Source: Allomyces arbusculus
Lineage: Eukaryota; Blastocladiomycota; Blastocladiomycetes; Blastocladiales; Blastocladiaceae
Assembly: GCA_027604705.1 (NCBI GenBank)
Contig: JADHYV010000001.1
Span: 744,001 to 808,000, forward strand
Direction of reading: 5' to 3'
Length of the DNA stretch: 64,000 nt
Below are positions 55,020 through 64,000 of this stretch, one piece after another (the stretch's first letter is position 1; every line of letters begins with the position of its first letter). Both the position numbers and the translations under genes were made by a program. The notes beneath the pieces were generated by a model. That model was given only the letters and a program-made list of their open reading frames with translations, did no database searches and was not told where the DNA came from.

Positions 55020-55820
55020 TCAAGTCGCAAACAGGGCCGCTGCACCGCCACGCCGCTGCCGCGCAACGGCCTCGTTCCACTTGCGGTAGTTAGTCGATAC
55101 GTCCGTAATGAACGGCACGTGTCGCGCAAACGCGGTCAGGAACAGGACTAGGCCCATGGAAATCACAAAAATGCCGGCGAAGAGGTTGAACCCCTCGGTC
55201 TTGATAATGATGCATCCGAGACTGAGCCGAAAACGGGAGTGAGGAAGCGCGTATCAGCCAGACAAAACTAGCATAACACGTACAAGACGAACAGCAGTCC
55301 GCGGCCCTTGAGCGTATACAGAAAAAGCACGTATTCTGCGACCGACGCGATCGGCTTGACTGGAACGCAATCCTCCCGCACCCGGTCAGCGTCGTGGGCT
55401 CGTTCAGAGTGTCGTGTCAAGGGAGAGAGCCATTTGGCGCGTACTTTCAATGACCAGCATCGCGAACCCCAGCACGCTCGCGTAGACGTTGACGAGAATA
55501 TCCGTGAACGAGTCGTTGATCGTTGCCAAACTCACGATTGTTGCGACCGTCTGACAATTTCATTAGCACCGACTCGCATCAGCGTTTCCAAAGCGCCACG
55601 CAGCCCGACACATCGTCAGAGTGCGTACAAAGACAGCCGTCGCGAGCAAATTGACCAGGTTTGTGCTGAGCGATTGCAGGATGCGGTACCGCTCGAGCTT
55701 GGCGAGCGCCTCATGCTGCATCTCGAGCAATCGTACATGGTCCTCGGTTGACGCCGATGCAATGGGACCGTCGGAATTGGGCGGGTTGGCGGCGAGCGTC
55801 ACGTCGAGGCGCGACGTCAT
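55020..55820 (-). CDS. COPI-associated / Tvp15-like Golgi membrane protein
   Basis: The exons are 55820..55629, 55550..55445, 55359..55284 and 55221..55020, giving 191 residues with all phases consistent. Residues 30-45 form a short helix (RLLEMQHEALAKLERYR). Four hydrophobic segments follow: LSTNLVNLLATAVF into TVATIVSLATI, VYASVLGFAMLVIE, YVLFLYTLKGRGLLFVF, and FNLFAGIFVISMGLVLFL. The TLKGRGLLFVFLGCIII block is the typical core of the COPI_assoc/Tvp15 family of Golgi vesicle proteins. The C-terminus is cytosolic and basic (NYRKWNEAVARQRRG). The stop lies only 51 bp from the Ash2 stop on the other strand, so the two mRNAs probably overlap at their 3' ends. Confidence 0.78.
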
Positions 55821-56025
55821 GTCGGTCGGTGGTGCTCTTGCTCGAGGATCTCCAAGCGCGGGTGCGGTTTGTCGATGTCTGCTGCGACAGGTGGGAAGTA
55901 ATGCCGGCCAGTACGAGGTTGTAGCAAGTTGAAGCAATCTTTGCAGCGTTTTCACAGCCAAGGGTTAAGTCGGCCTGAACACTTGATGCTTCACAACATC
56001 CATCTCCTCGCCGTAGTTCCAAATT

Positions 56026-56863
56026 TCATTGCGTTGTATTCCCAATCTGACAGACCTTGCGGTTCTCAATAGCTACAGTGAGGGAAAAAGAGCGCCCCGA
56101 CGCGTCAGCATCTCATCCGCCGTGGGACGCGCACAAACACCAGAAATGCACCTCCAGTCTCTGGGCACTGCATCTCCTCCCACGAAATTGGGATCATGGT
56201 CGCGCCCGCGGCACTCTGCGCGAAAATGACCCCAAGCTCGTTCTTGGCCGTAGAGAGAATGTACGAGTGCGCCTCGCCAAGCGAAATGACCTCGGCACGA
56301 ACTAACACAGGGAGACCCGAATCAGCACCAAACGCTCGAATCCGGCACTACGACGCGGAATCACACGAACCAATATCTCCCGGGCGGAAACACTTGGGGA
56401 TCTGCACCTTGTCGCGCTCCGTCGCGCGCACGCTCTCCACCCTGGCACCAAAGTATCAGTGTCAGATTGGGCATGATCGCACCGACGCCGTTGGCCGCGT
56501 ACCGAATAACGCCCTCAAAGTCCTCCTTGACGGGCTGCGCGCCAATCATCATAATCGAGACAATGGCCATGCGCGAGTTGATGCGTTTAACCCTGCCCGT
56601 CACTTGCGCGCCGACTGTCGGGATCGCAGCTTTGCGGCGCTTGCCTTGCACGGACAGCTACACGATGGCCTTCACCATCAGCCTCCTGAATCGCGGTGAA
56701 CAGATTGGGACCATAAATGACCCCGAACCTGATCGTCGGCGCCCACAGCGCCCACCACCGTGGCCACGACGTTACCGCCGCGCAGGTATGTCCCGGCCTG
56801 CGGTGTTTGGTCGGGGCGTGCTGGGCCGAGGCGCTCGCCGGGGACGACAATGCGGGTACTCAT
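56026..56863 (-). CDS. CSL4: Exosome complex component Csl4
   Basis: Csl4 (EXOSC1) is one of the three S1-domain cap proteins of the RNA exosome. The exons are 56863..56729, 56657..56503, 56441..56371, 56301..56152 and 56072..56026, giving 185 residues, close to the usual size. The N-terminal domain has IVVPGERLG and AGTYLRGGNVVATVVG. The S1 domain has VGAQVTGRVKRINSRMAIVSI, VKEDFEGVIRRVESVRATERD and KCFRPGDIVRAEVISLGE. The C-terminal zinc-ribbon-like part has YILSTAKNELGVIFAQS, MIPISWEEMQCPETG and ENRKVCQ. Splice phases 0, 2, 1 and 1 each rebuild conserved Csl4 text. Donors include GTTCGG, GTACGC, GTTCGT and GTGCAT. The final exon is only 47 nt. Confidence 0.93.
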
Positions 56864-57195
56864 GCTTAATCTTGTATCGTGTTGCGGTTGATTCAAAAAT
56901 GAAGATTGATTTTGTCACGACGCGGTCACGAGTGCGGTAGATGGTCATTGTTGATCAGTGTCACGCTCCTGCAGCTGACCAGTTGCGACGTCGATGCAAC
57001 ATTCCAAGCCGAGCCTAGCTCCATTTTCTGCTCGCTGTCCAGGCTTTCTGCTCCTGATATGATCGTGATCCAACTGAGAGTAAGGACTGCCCACGACGTA
57101 AATTACGAACTAGAGCGCAATGACAGTTCCAGGCCCAACAGCGCGCCCGCCCGCCGCTCAGCGGACGGTGTGCCCCTGGACCCAACCGCATTCCA
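56864..57195. other. Intergenic, Csl4 promoter
   Basis: The stretch is 332 bp between two minus-strand genes. Nothing distinct seen. Confidence 0.5.
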
Positions 57196-59547
57196 TCACA
57201 GCGGCACCTTGAACACCTCGCTCTCTTCAATCACGACCCCGTTACTCTTGAACGCGAGTCGGTACTTGATCTTTCCCGCATCAGCCGCCGCCATTTCCGC
57301 GGGCCACTCGAGCCGGAACCGGTTATACGCGCCCTTGGCCGCCTGCGGCGGCAGCACTTGCGCCGACAGCGGTTCGACGTGCACCTGCACGTTCTTGGGC
57401 GCGGCGACCATCCATGACAGACCCATGATGGGCGTGAGTGTCTTGTTGGAAAAGTGGCACACGACTTCGACAGTGCGGCCGACAGGACGCGAGACGGTCG
57501 CGACCACTTCGAGCCCGTTCGTGTCGTAGACGGTGACGGTAGTCGGGCCCGTTGGTGAGGTAGTGGTCGCAGGAGCTGGCGCGGGAGCGGGAGACGACGA
57601 GCCGCTGCTGCTGCCGAGGTCGCCAAAGACGGCAAACAAATCGGCGGCCGCACCGCCCGTGCCCCGCGCGGCAGGCGCGGGCGCGGGCGTACTCGCAGCC
57701 CCAAGGATCCCGGGTGTCGTAGTCGTTGGCGCGACCCGCGGCGGGACAGTAGCCGCCGCGAACCCAAGCTGCACTGCCGGTGCCGGCGCAACCCCACCAA
57801 ACATACCGAGCCCCATCGAGTACGCCGGTGGTGGCGAGTTCGACCGCGCGGGCGGCGACCCGTTCCCAATCGGCAGGTGAATCGACCCGAGTGCGCCGGG
57901 CGGCGTCACGTTCCCGGCCGACGACATGGGCGCCATCGGCCCGGCAAGGTTGAGACTCAAGAGGTCGTCCATGATATTGGTCGGCGGAGTCGCGGGCGCG
58001 GCCGAGGCGCGGGCCTGCGGCGAGTTCGACGGGCTCATGCTGATGAGCGAGATGGGTGCGGGCGGTTCCTGCGCCTGTTGTGCGGGCCGGCCCGTCTTGA
58101 TCGTCGTGTACCGGTCAATCACGCGGTTGAGCAGGTCGTTGAGCGCGAGCAGCTGGTCGAGGTTGCCGTCGTCACGGTCCTCGATGAGCTTGACGATCTT
58201 GGCCTGCGCGGCCTTGCAGCTCGTGTAGAGTTCCTGCACGGCGTCGTTGGCGAGATCGCCGGGTACCGACGCGGCCTGCAGCATGCTGTCGAGCACGTTG
58301 GCCTTTTGCTCAAACTTGGCGAGCTCCTCCATTTCCTTGGCCTTGTAGTCGACGCGGTGATCGTCCTAGAGTCAGCATGAAAGGTGAGCCGGATGCCAAT
58401 GAAGAATGAGCGCGAAAGATTGTCGACGTACGTAGCCCACGAGCTCCTTCATCAAGATGTTGGCTTCCTCCAAGTCGGCGGGCGACGCGCGGCGCAGCAG
58501 CTCCTGAAGCTTGGCCTTCTTGACGGCAATCTCCTCCTCCTCCATTTCCTCGGCCGATTTCAGCGACTAGAGCGTGCATCCGCACGCGTGAGAAACCACC
58601 GCTCAGCCATCAATCGCATCCTTTGTCAGCTGGACGCGTACCTCGTTGGGCTGCAGCATGACGGCCACGGCCGACTCCGCGACGCCCGGGAACCGGTACC
58701 CTTTGGTCAAGAGCAGGTGGTACATGTCGGCGATATGGAGGAGATCGCGCTTGTACTTGCCGTTTTGCACGAGCGTGACGTTCCATTGCTGAATGAACTC
58801 GAGAATGCGGCGCTGCGTTGGCGGGAGGAAGATCTGTACAAAACCCGAAAGAATGAGCGTGCAAGATTGCTGGATGCGGCAGTCAACCAAGAATGGACGC
58901 GTACTGGCGGCTTTTCCGGGAATCTACGCACGAGCTCGTTGAGAAACTCCTTGGACGCGAGTTGCAGGTGGAACGGGTAGCCGCAGTTCTTGACGCAGAT
59001 ATCGAGTAGCTACGTTGGCAGGGACGACGCGACGCGTCAGATCAGAGTGGGGGGCAGCGTCGCGCGTCGAAGAGATGGATCAATAGCACACCTCGAGCGC
59101 GAGCATGGACGAGTTTTGGTTGCGGCCACTAATGATGCGAACCAGGCACATGGCAGCTTCACGAGGGCTACAAAACGCGATCAAGACCATCAGCACAACG
59201 ATATGGAGGAAAGATCGAAGCATTGCGTCCGATTCTGGCACATCAGCGACAAGACGCAAAACATACATACTAGGTGCGGCCTTTGGCGTTGATCAAGTCG
59301 CAAATCTCGAGGTTCAGCGCGAGATCCGGATCGGTTCGGTGCGGACTGCACGCGCGCTCTGTCGTCGTCGTCGTCGCAGCGCGTTGGTTGACCAAGCTCA
59401 TACCTACGCCAATCGCAGAGGTGGACTGAACTCACCAATGTAGCCTTCGATGGGCGAGCGCGGCGAGTCACGGCCGGCGGCCTCGATGGCACGCGCCACC
59501 TCGGACACGGCCTGCACCGTCGACGACAGCAGGTTGCTGAAGGCCAT
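57196..59547 (-). CDS. GGA-type clathrin adaptor (VHS-GAT-GAE)
   Basis: GGAs are monomeric ARF-dependent adaptors that sort cargo at the trans-Golgi. The exons are 59547..59436, 59358..59271, 59167..59092, 59009..58905, 58833..58642, 58566..58432 and 58365..57196, giving 625 residues. The VHS domain (about 30-165) has IERACSPHRTDPDLALNLEI, CDLINAKGRTYPREAAMCLV, LLDICVKNCGYPFHLQL and KEFLNELVRRFPE. The GAT domain (about 190-330) has EEEEIAVKKAKLQELLRRAS, ANILMKELVGYDDHRVDYK and FEQKANVLDSMLQAAS. The hinge is Pro/Ala/Gly-rich and holds DDLLSLNLAG and DLFAVFGDL, possible clathrin or adaptor boxes. The gamma-ear domain ends the protein with EVVCHFSNKTLTPIMGLSW and YRLAFKSNGVVIEESEVFK. All six introns are short and in phase. 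Confidence 0.93.
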
Positions 59548-60237
59548 GGTCGTAGGTGTGCGTGCGTGCGGCGCCACCCCCGCACACGCGTCGTGGCCGG
59601 GAAGATGCGGGAGTCGGTCGGTCGGTTGGGGGCGGTCCTGAAGCGGATCGGCGTGAAGGTGGGTGGGCAGGTGCGCGTCTGCGGCGAGTCGGGTGCCGCT
59701 CAAGATGCTTGGTGCCGGGTGGTCGCTGGTGCTTGTCGACAGGTGCTGTGCTGCGATGCGATGCTGGCACGCAAAATGAGATTTAGCGGTTCGTGGTTCG
59801 GGTTGCAGCAGCAAGTGCCAAGCACAGCCTGAACGACGCGAGCGAGCGCGACGCGTGTCGGCGGTGGGCTGGAGCATCGGGCGTGACAAAGCTGCCACGC
59901 CTGTCCACTCAAAATTAATTCAGGGTGTGCACGTTTTGAGAGGCAAATGTTGGCGCCATGGCATTTCAAAGCTCGGGCCGCTTGCCAGTTTGGCGCAAAA
60001 AATGCACATCACACCACCCAAAATCTACGGCTTGCACGAGCCTGATCAGTCCCCGGGCCCTTCCGGCCAGCAGCAGCAGCAGCAGCAGCGACAACAACAG
60101 GCCGCAACCAGCAACACGTTGGCCCGCCGCCCTTCATATTCCCTGGCCGCCCCGCCCCCACGGCTGCTTCTCCCCGCCTGATCGCCTCCTCAGACGTCGC
60201 ACCCCCTTCTTGCTTTACCCCACCCCACTCCTCCGCC
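59548..60237. promoter_or_regulatory. Divergent promoter region of GGA and phosphate carrier
   Basis: These 690 bp lie between divergent starts. They include a CAG repeat at 60068-60088 and a C-rich stretch just before the phosphate-carrier ATG. Confidence 0.5.
60068..60088. repeat. CAG repeat (7 units) in 5' region of the phosphate carrier
   Basis: The repeat lies about 150 bp before the ATG, probably in the 5' UTR or promoter. Confidence 0.85.
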
Positions 60238-61625
60238 ATGTTCCCGTCGCAGTCTGCTCTGGCCGGTCTCCGCACCGTTGTCCCCATGGACAAAATCCGC
60301 GCCAACGCCCCCGCCGCCGCTGGCGACGCCAAGCCCACCGGCGTCGACCTCTACGCTCGCTACGCCTTTGCCGGTACGTTTTCCGTCGCGGCCGCTTGAC
60401 AGACGGTTATCGCTCGCTCGTCTGTGTTGTGAGTGGAGATGCGAAGCCGTTGTTTGCTTTCGTTTTGTTTGGTCCAGCTCGTTTTGCTTGGTCCCGCTCG
60501 TTTTGCTGTTGGCGTCGTCGTCGCCGTCGCCTACGAAGCGAGCAAGTCGGCCGGCCAAATGGACGAAACCGCCAAAAGAACGGTGTCTGCAGCAGCGCTC
60601 CGGCGGGACGCAGCAGCCTGCGCCATGCACGTTGTTGATGATAAAACTGACCACCGCACCCGGTACCCCTTCCGAACAGGCGCTATGTGCTGCTCGCTCA
60701 CCCACGGTGCCCTGACGCCCGGTACGCTCATTTTGTCGCTGCCCGTCGACACTGTCCAAACGCCCAAGCTGACTATTGCCCCCCTTTGCCCGCTTCCCCA
60801 GTCGATGTCGTCAAGACTCGCATCCAGCTCGAGCCCACCGTCTACAACCGCGGCATGGTCGCGGCCTTCCGCCAGGTGATTGCCGCCGAGGGTGCCGGTG
60901 CTCTGCTGACGGGCTTTGGCCCGACGGCGGCCGGTTACTTTGTGCAGGGCGCGTTCAAGTTTGGCGGTTACGAGTTCTGGAAGGGCCAGCTGATTGACGC
61001 CGTTGGTGCCGAGAACGCGCCGGCCTACCGTATCCCGATCTACATGGCTGCGTCGGCGCTCGCCGAGTTTGCCGCTGATGTCGCTCTGTGCCCGCTCGAG
61101 GCCACGCGCATTCGTCTCGTCTCGCAGCCGTCGTTCGCGACCGGTCTCGTCTCGGGCTTCTCGCGCCTGCTGCGCGAGGAGGGCGTGATTCGCGGCTTCT
61201 ACTCGGGTTTCGGCCCTATTCTCTTCAAGCAGGTGCCCTACACGATGGCCAAGTTTGCCGTCTACGAGATCGCTGCCGAGAAGATCTACGAGGCGATCCC
61301 GACGCCCAAGGACCAGCTGTCGTCGGGTACCGTCACGACCGTCAACCTCGGCGCCGGTCTGATTGCCGGTTTCGCGGCTGCCGTCATCTCCCAGCCCGCC
61401 GACACTCTCCTGTCCAAGATCAACAAGACCAAGGGCAAGGAGGGCGAGTCGGTCACGTCGCGTCTCATCTCCATGTCCAAGGAGCTCGGCCCGCGCGGTC
61501 TCTTCCTGGGTCTTGGCGCGCGTATCGTCATGGTCGGCGCCCTGACTGCCGGTCAGTTCGCCATCAACGGTGACATCAAGCGCGTGCTCGGCGCCACGGG
61601 CGGTTACGAGATTGCCAAGAACTAA
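60238..61625 (+). CDS. Mitochondrial phosphate carrier
   Basis: This member of the SLC25 family (yeast Mir1/Pic2, human SLC25A3) imports phosphate with protons across the inner membrane for ATP synthesis. The exons are 60238..60373, 60680..60721 and 60802..61625, giving 333 residues. The N-terminal part reads [11 protein letters not shown], continued by the 42-nt second exon as [13 protein letters not shown], then [12 protein letters not shown], the first carrier signature P-x-D-x-x-K-T-R. The second repeat has [17 protein letters not shown] and [21 protein letters not shown], typical of phosphate carriers. The third has [18 protein letters not shown] and [18 protein letters not shown]. The first intron is 306 nt, about four times the usual size in this window, and contains repeated TCGTTTTGC/TTGTTTGGTC-like words. 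Strong C-ending codon use suggests high expression. Confidence 0.95.
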
Positions 61626-62416
61626 GTCAGCCCGACTCGCTGTCGTGTAAGATGTCCTGGGCGTGCTCGTTTGGGGGTCGCGGCGGCGGCAGGTTGGCAG
61701 CGTGATTGTTGTTGACGGAGGCCTTGCCCGCTGCTCACTTTTGCTTTGCTCGCGTTTGCTTTGTCGGTTTGTCGTGTCCTTTGTTGCTTCATTGATTATC
61801 CCCACCTCCCCGTTGGCTTCGGGATTGTGTTTATTTCTGGTTTTAGGTAGACCAGCGCTTTGCTTTGCTTGACGTTTCGTTTCTTTCTCTCGGCCCTAAC
61901 TATGGCCCAGCGAACAGTGTAATCATCAGTGCCAATAAGGAAACAACAGGAAAGAGGCTCCTTGAAGAGTCAATTCGTGCAGTCTCCTGTTCGTGCTCGC
62001 AGCGCTCTTGCAGCTTGTGATGGGTTGGTGGAGGGATCCGTTCTCGTGAACGAGGTCCACCCGCTCGGGAGCGGTGGGGTCGTTTGACCAAAGCTTTTGC
62101 GATCCAGCGCCGCGACGAAGGCTCGCCTTCGCTCGTCGTCCTCGTCTCGCACGTCGCCACGAAGTGGTTGGACTGCCATGAAGAATACACAGCGCACATA
62201 GCAACAAGCCATGTGAGATCACGTGATCTGAACCACATCCACCAGGCGCGCTCGTGCCGTTCCTGATCACCGCGCGCGACAACCCACTGCGCGACGAGCA
62301 AGCACTACCACCAACGACCATCACCAGCAGCAGCCGCACCTTAGCCGCCGCGACCTCGACCACCCACCCACCGCCGTCTTCGCTCGCCACCCACCAACCC
62401 ACCCCGCCAGTTCACT
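61626..62416. other. Intergenic between phosphate carrier and NIP7
   Basis: The 791-bp spacer starts with a T-rich 3' UTR (61730-61890). The last 150 bp are C/A-rich promoter sequence. No gene seen. Confidence 0.55.
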
Positions 62417-63032
62417 ATGCGCCCATTGACCGAGGACGAGACCAAGACTTTCTTCGAGAAACTCGCCAAATACATTGGCAAGAACATCACGCAACTTATC
62501 GACCGTCCCGACGACCCGCACTGCTTCCGGCTGCACAAGGACCGCGTCTACTATGTCTCCGAGTCGCTGATGCGCCGTGCCGTGTGCATTGGTCGCGACG
62601 AATTGATTGCGCTTGGCGCGTGCTTTGGCAAGTTTACCAAGTCGGGCCAGTTCCGGTTGGCCATTACCGCGCTCGACCATCTCGCGCAGTATGCCAAGTA
62701 CAAGGTGTGGGTGAAACCGAATGGCGAAATGCCGTTCCTCTACGGGAACCATGTGCTCAAGGCGCACTTGGGCCGGATTTCGGACGATACGCCCGAGCAT
62801 ACGGGGGTGGTCGTGTTCAACATGAGTGATATCCCATTGGTGCGTCAATACGCGTCGTTTGCTGGACGCCAAGCCGAGGGCCCGTCGGACTCACCCTTTC
62901 TCTTCTTTGCACGATTAGGGCTTTGGCGTCACGGCCAAGTCGACGTCGGAAACGCGCAAAATGGACCCGACTGCGATCGTCGCTTACCACCAGGCCGACG
63001 TGGGCGAGTACATTCGCTCAATTGAAGAGTAA
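62417..63032 (+). CDS. NIP7: 60S ribosome biogenesis factor NIP7
   Basis: NIP7 is a PUA-domain protein needed for 27S pre-rRNA processing and 60S subunit assembly. The exons are 62417..62839 and 62919..63032, giving 178 residues, the expected length. The start [20 protein letters not shown] is close to yeast and human NIP7. [29 protein letters not shown] and [13 protein letters not shown] follow in the N-terminal domain. The PUA domain has [20 protein letters not shown] and [20 protein letters not shown], the latter joined by the intron (donor GTGCGT, acceptor GATTAG). It ends [14 protein letters not shown]. Confidence 0.96.
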
Positions 63033-63374
63033 GAGCGGACCGCCTCGCTCTCTGCCCGTTTTCCGTAGTCTCTTTTTGTTCTTGTTGGCTGTGTGCATTT
63101 GCCGGCCGTTCCGGGACTCTGTTTTTTGGTGTTTGGTGTTCTTTATTGGATTTTGCTGGGCGCGTGTTGGTTCCGGGTGTATATTATTCTTTGGCCATTT
63201 CCCTCTTGTTCTAAAAAAAGCGGAATACATTTGCTAAAAAGAAACGACATCGATCAAACGAACGCGTTTCCTTGGGGGGCGCCAGCGTCGCTGGTGACCG
63301 GATTGATGACACGCGCAGGTCGTCTCGAACCGACAGTGAGAGCACGAGACGAAAGGTACCGCGCGGTGGCTCGA
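63033..63374. other. Convergent intergenic region
   Basis: These 342 bp lie between the NIP7 and Sds3-like stops. The NIP7 side is T-rich, as expected of a 3' UTR. Confidence 0.55.
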
Positions 63375-64000
63375 TCACCTGCGCTTCCCTCCTCCCGCGC
63401 CGCCCCTTGCCGATGGCTTGGACGTCCCATTGCTCACCGTCGACGAGAGCGTGGGCGGCATCGTGAACGACGGGCGGCCAAGAGCAGTCTGATTGAAAAA
63501 CGCGCAATCGGTGAGTTTCACAAAGTTGCATCCGCAATTTGATTCGGGGAGCGCGTCGCTGCGTACCTGGAGCGCATCCAAGTCGGAGGTAACCTCGTCG
63601 TCGCGCAAGTGGAACACCATGACCGCGGCACCGCCCTTGATCGTCTTTTTGCGCCCACCGCCACCACCGCCACCGCCACCACCGGACCCGCCGCGTTCAG
63701 TCGCAGCGAGGATGCGGTCGATGTTGTTGTCGAAGAGCGCGGCTGCGCGTTTGGCGGCAGCGCCCTTGCGTGCAGTCGTGCGGCTGAGCCGTGGCGGGAG
63801 GTCGTTGCCGTCGAGGTCCACTAGTCGGAGGTACGTGTGAGCCAAACGACGACAACATGGTGAGAGAAAGTGTGGATGAAAGCAACGCACGTGCAGTGAC
63901 ATCCACGTCGCGCTCTTCGACGAGCCGTGCGCGACGTGCACCGAGTTCAGCGACCATGGCATCGCGCAACCGGTCGTCGTCGTCGCGGAACTGGGCCTCG
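63375..64000 (-). CDS. Sds3/BRMS1-family protein, C-terminal part (5' end outside window)
   Basis: Sds3-family proteins are coiled-coil subunits of Sin3 histone deacetylase complexes. The visible exons are 64000..63891, 63820..63567 and 63488..63375. The first base shown belongs to a codon begun outside the window. The peptide reads RDAMVAELGARRARLVEERD, then DLDGNDLPPRLSRTTARKG. A Gly-rich run of about ten residues follows, then MVFHLRDDEVTSDLDALQ and a Ser/Gly-rich basic tail. The order matches Sds3: an AEL..++...E.E coiled-coil end, a variable segment with a L-x-R block, then the L-x-D/E-E-x-x-x-D-L motif. The N-terminal coiled coil is missing only because of the window edge. Call is by motif order, so moderate certainty. 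Confidence 0.6.
   Translation of the reverse strand, partial: RPSSATTTTGCAMPWSLNSVHVAHGSSKSATWMSLHVRCFHPHFLSPCCRRLAHTYLRLVDLDGNDLPPRLSRTTARKGAAAKRAAALFDNNIDRILAATERGGSGGGGGGGGGGRKKTIKGGAAVMVFHLRDDEVTSDLDALQVRSDALPESNCGCNFVKLTDCAFFNQTALGRPSFTMPPTLSSTVSNGTSKPSARGGAGGGKRR

Noticed and set aside
1-64000. Transposons, retroelements or virus-derived genes
   Set aside because: No reverse transcriptase, integrase, transposase, capsid or polymerase motifs and no long terminal repeats were seen in any frame.
1-64000. Bacterial operon or biosynthetic cluster
   Set aside because: Genes have spliceosomal introns, unrelated functions and mixed strands; no shared pathway is evident.

Overview
This window looks like nuclear DNA of an early-diverging zoosporic fungus. 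The sequence is GC-rich. Most genes are broken by short introns of about 60-110 nt, and the domain content is fungal: Kex1-type carboxypeptidase, FEX fluoride exporter, Nup2/Nup50, Ash2/Bre2, GGA. Two genes are usually missing from yeasts and moulds but kept by flagellated lineages: a homologue of the centrosome/cilium protein LRRC45, and a sestrin. Blastocladiomycota (Allomyces, Catenaria or Blastocladiella relatives) is my best guess. That placement is inference; no rRNA or mitochondrial marker lies in the window.

Layout, left to right: 3'-truncated GNAT acetyltransferase (-), MTG1 mitoribosome GTPase (-), AP-2 alpha adaptin (+), Nup50-like nucleoporin (-), glutathione peroxidase (-), a fused glycosyltransferase plus METTL22-like methyltransferase gene (-), two unknown multi-pass membrane proteins (+), LRRC45 (+), a gap of about 3 kb, an unknown protein with a duplicated Cys/His module (+), FEX fluoride exporter (-), an unknown acidic protein (-), Kex1-type carboxypeptidase (-), a decayed stretch, alkaline phosphatase (-), ASCC2/Cue3 (-), sestrin (-), a 2 kb gap, a small Pro/Ala-rich ORF (+), a type I membrane protein (-), a three-RRM protein (+), a tail-anchored thioredoxin (+), a large Pro-rich membrane protein (-), Ash2/Bre2 (+), a COPI-associated/Tvp15-like protein (-), exosome Csl4 (-), GGA adaptor (-), mitochondrial phosphate carrier (+), NIP7 (+) and a 5'-truncated Sds3/BRMS1-family gene (-).

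Exon models were built by hand from reading-frame phase, GT...AG borders and family alignment from memory. Nearly all are phase-consistent from start to stop. The one unresolved splice junction is inside the Kex1 gene. The genes do not form an obvious pathway cluster. Loose themes are endomembrane traffic (AP-2 alpha, GGA, Kex1, the Tvp15-like protein), RNA and ribosome biology (MTG1, ASCC2, Csl4, NIP7, the RRM protein), chromatin (Ash2, Sds3) and stress or nutrient handling (sestrin, glutathione peroxidase, FEX, alkaline phosphatase, phosphate carrier).

The most unusual points are the in-frame glycosyltransferase-methyltransferase fusion, two micro-exons (10 and 6 nt) that encode the oxyanion-hole motif of the Kex1 homologue, a window-wide preference for GTACGY 5' splice sites, the duplicated C-x2-C...H-x5-H protein and a thioredoxin with a C-terminal membrane anchor. 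I saw no transposon, virus-derived element, CRISPR array or confident tRNA.
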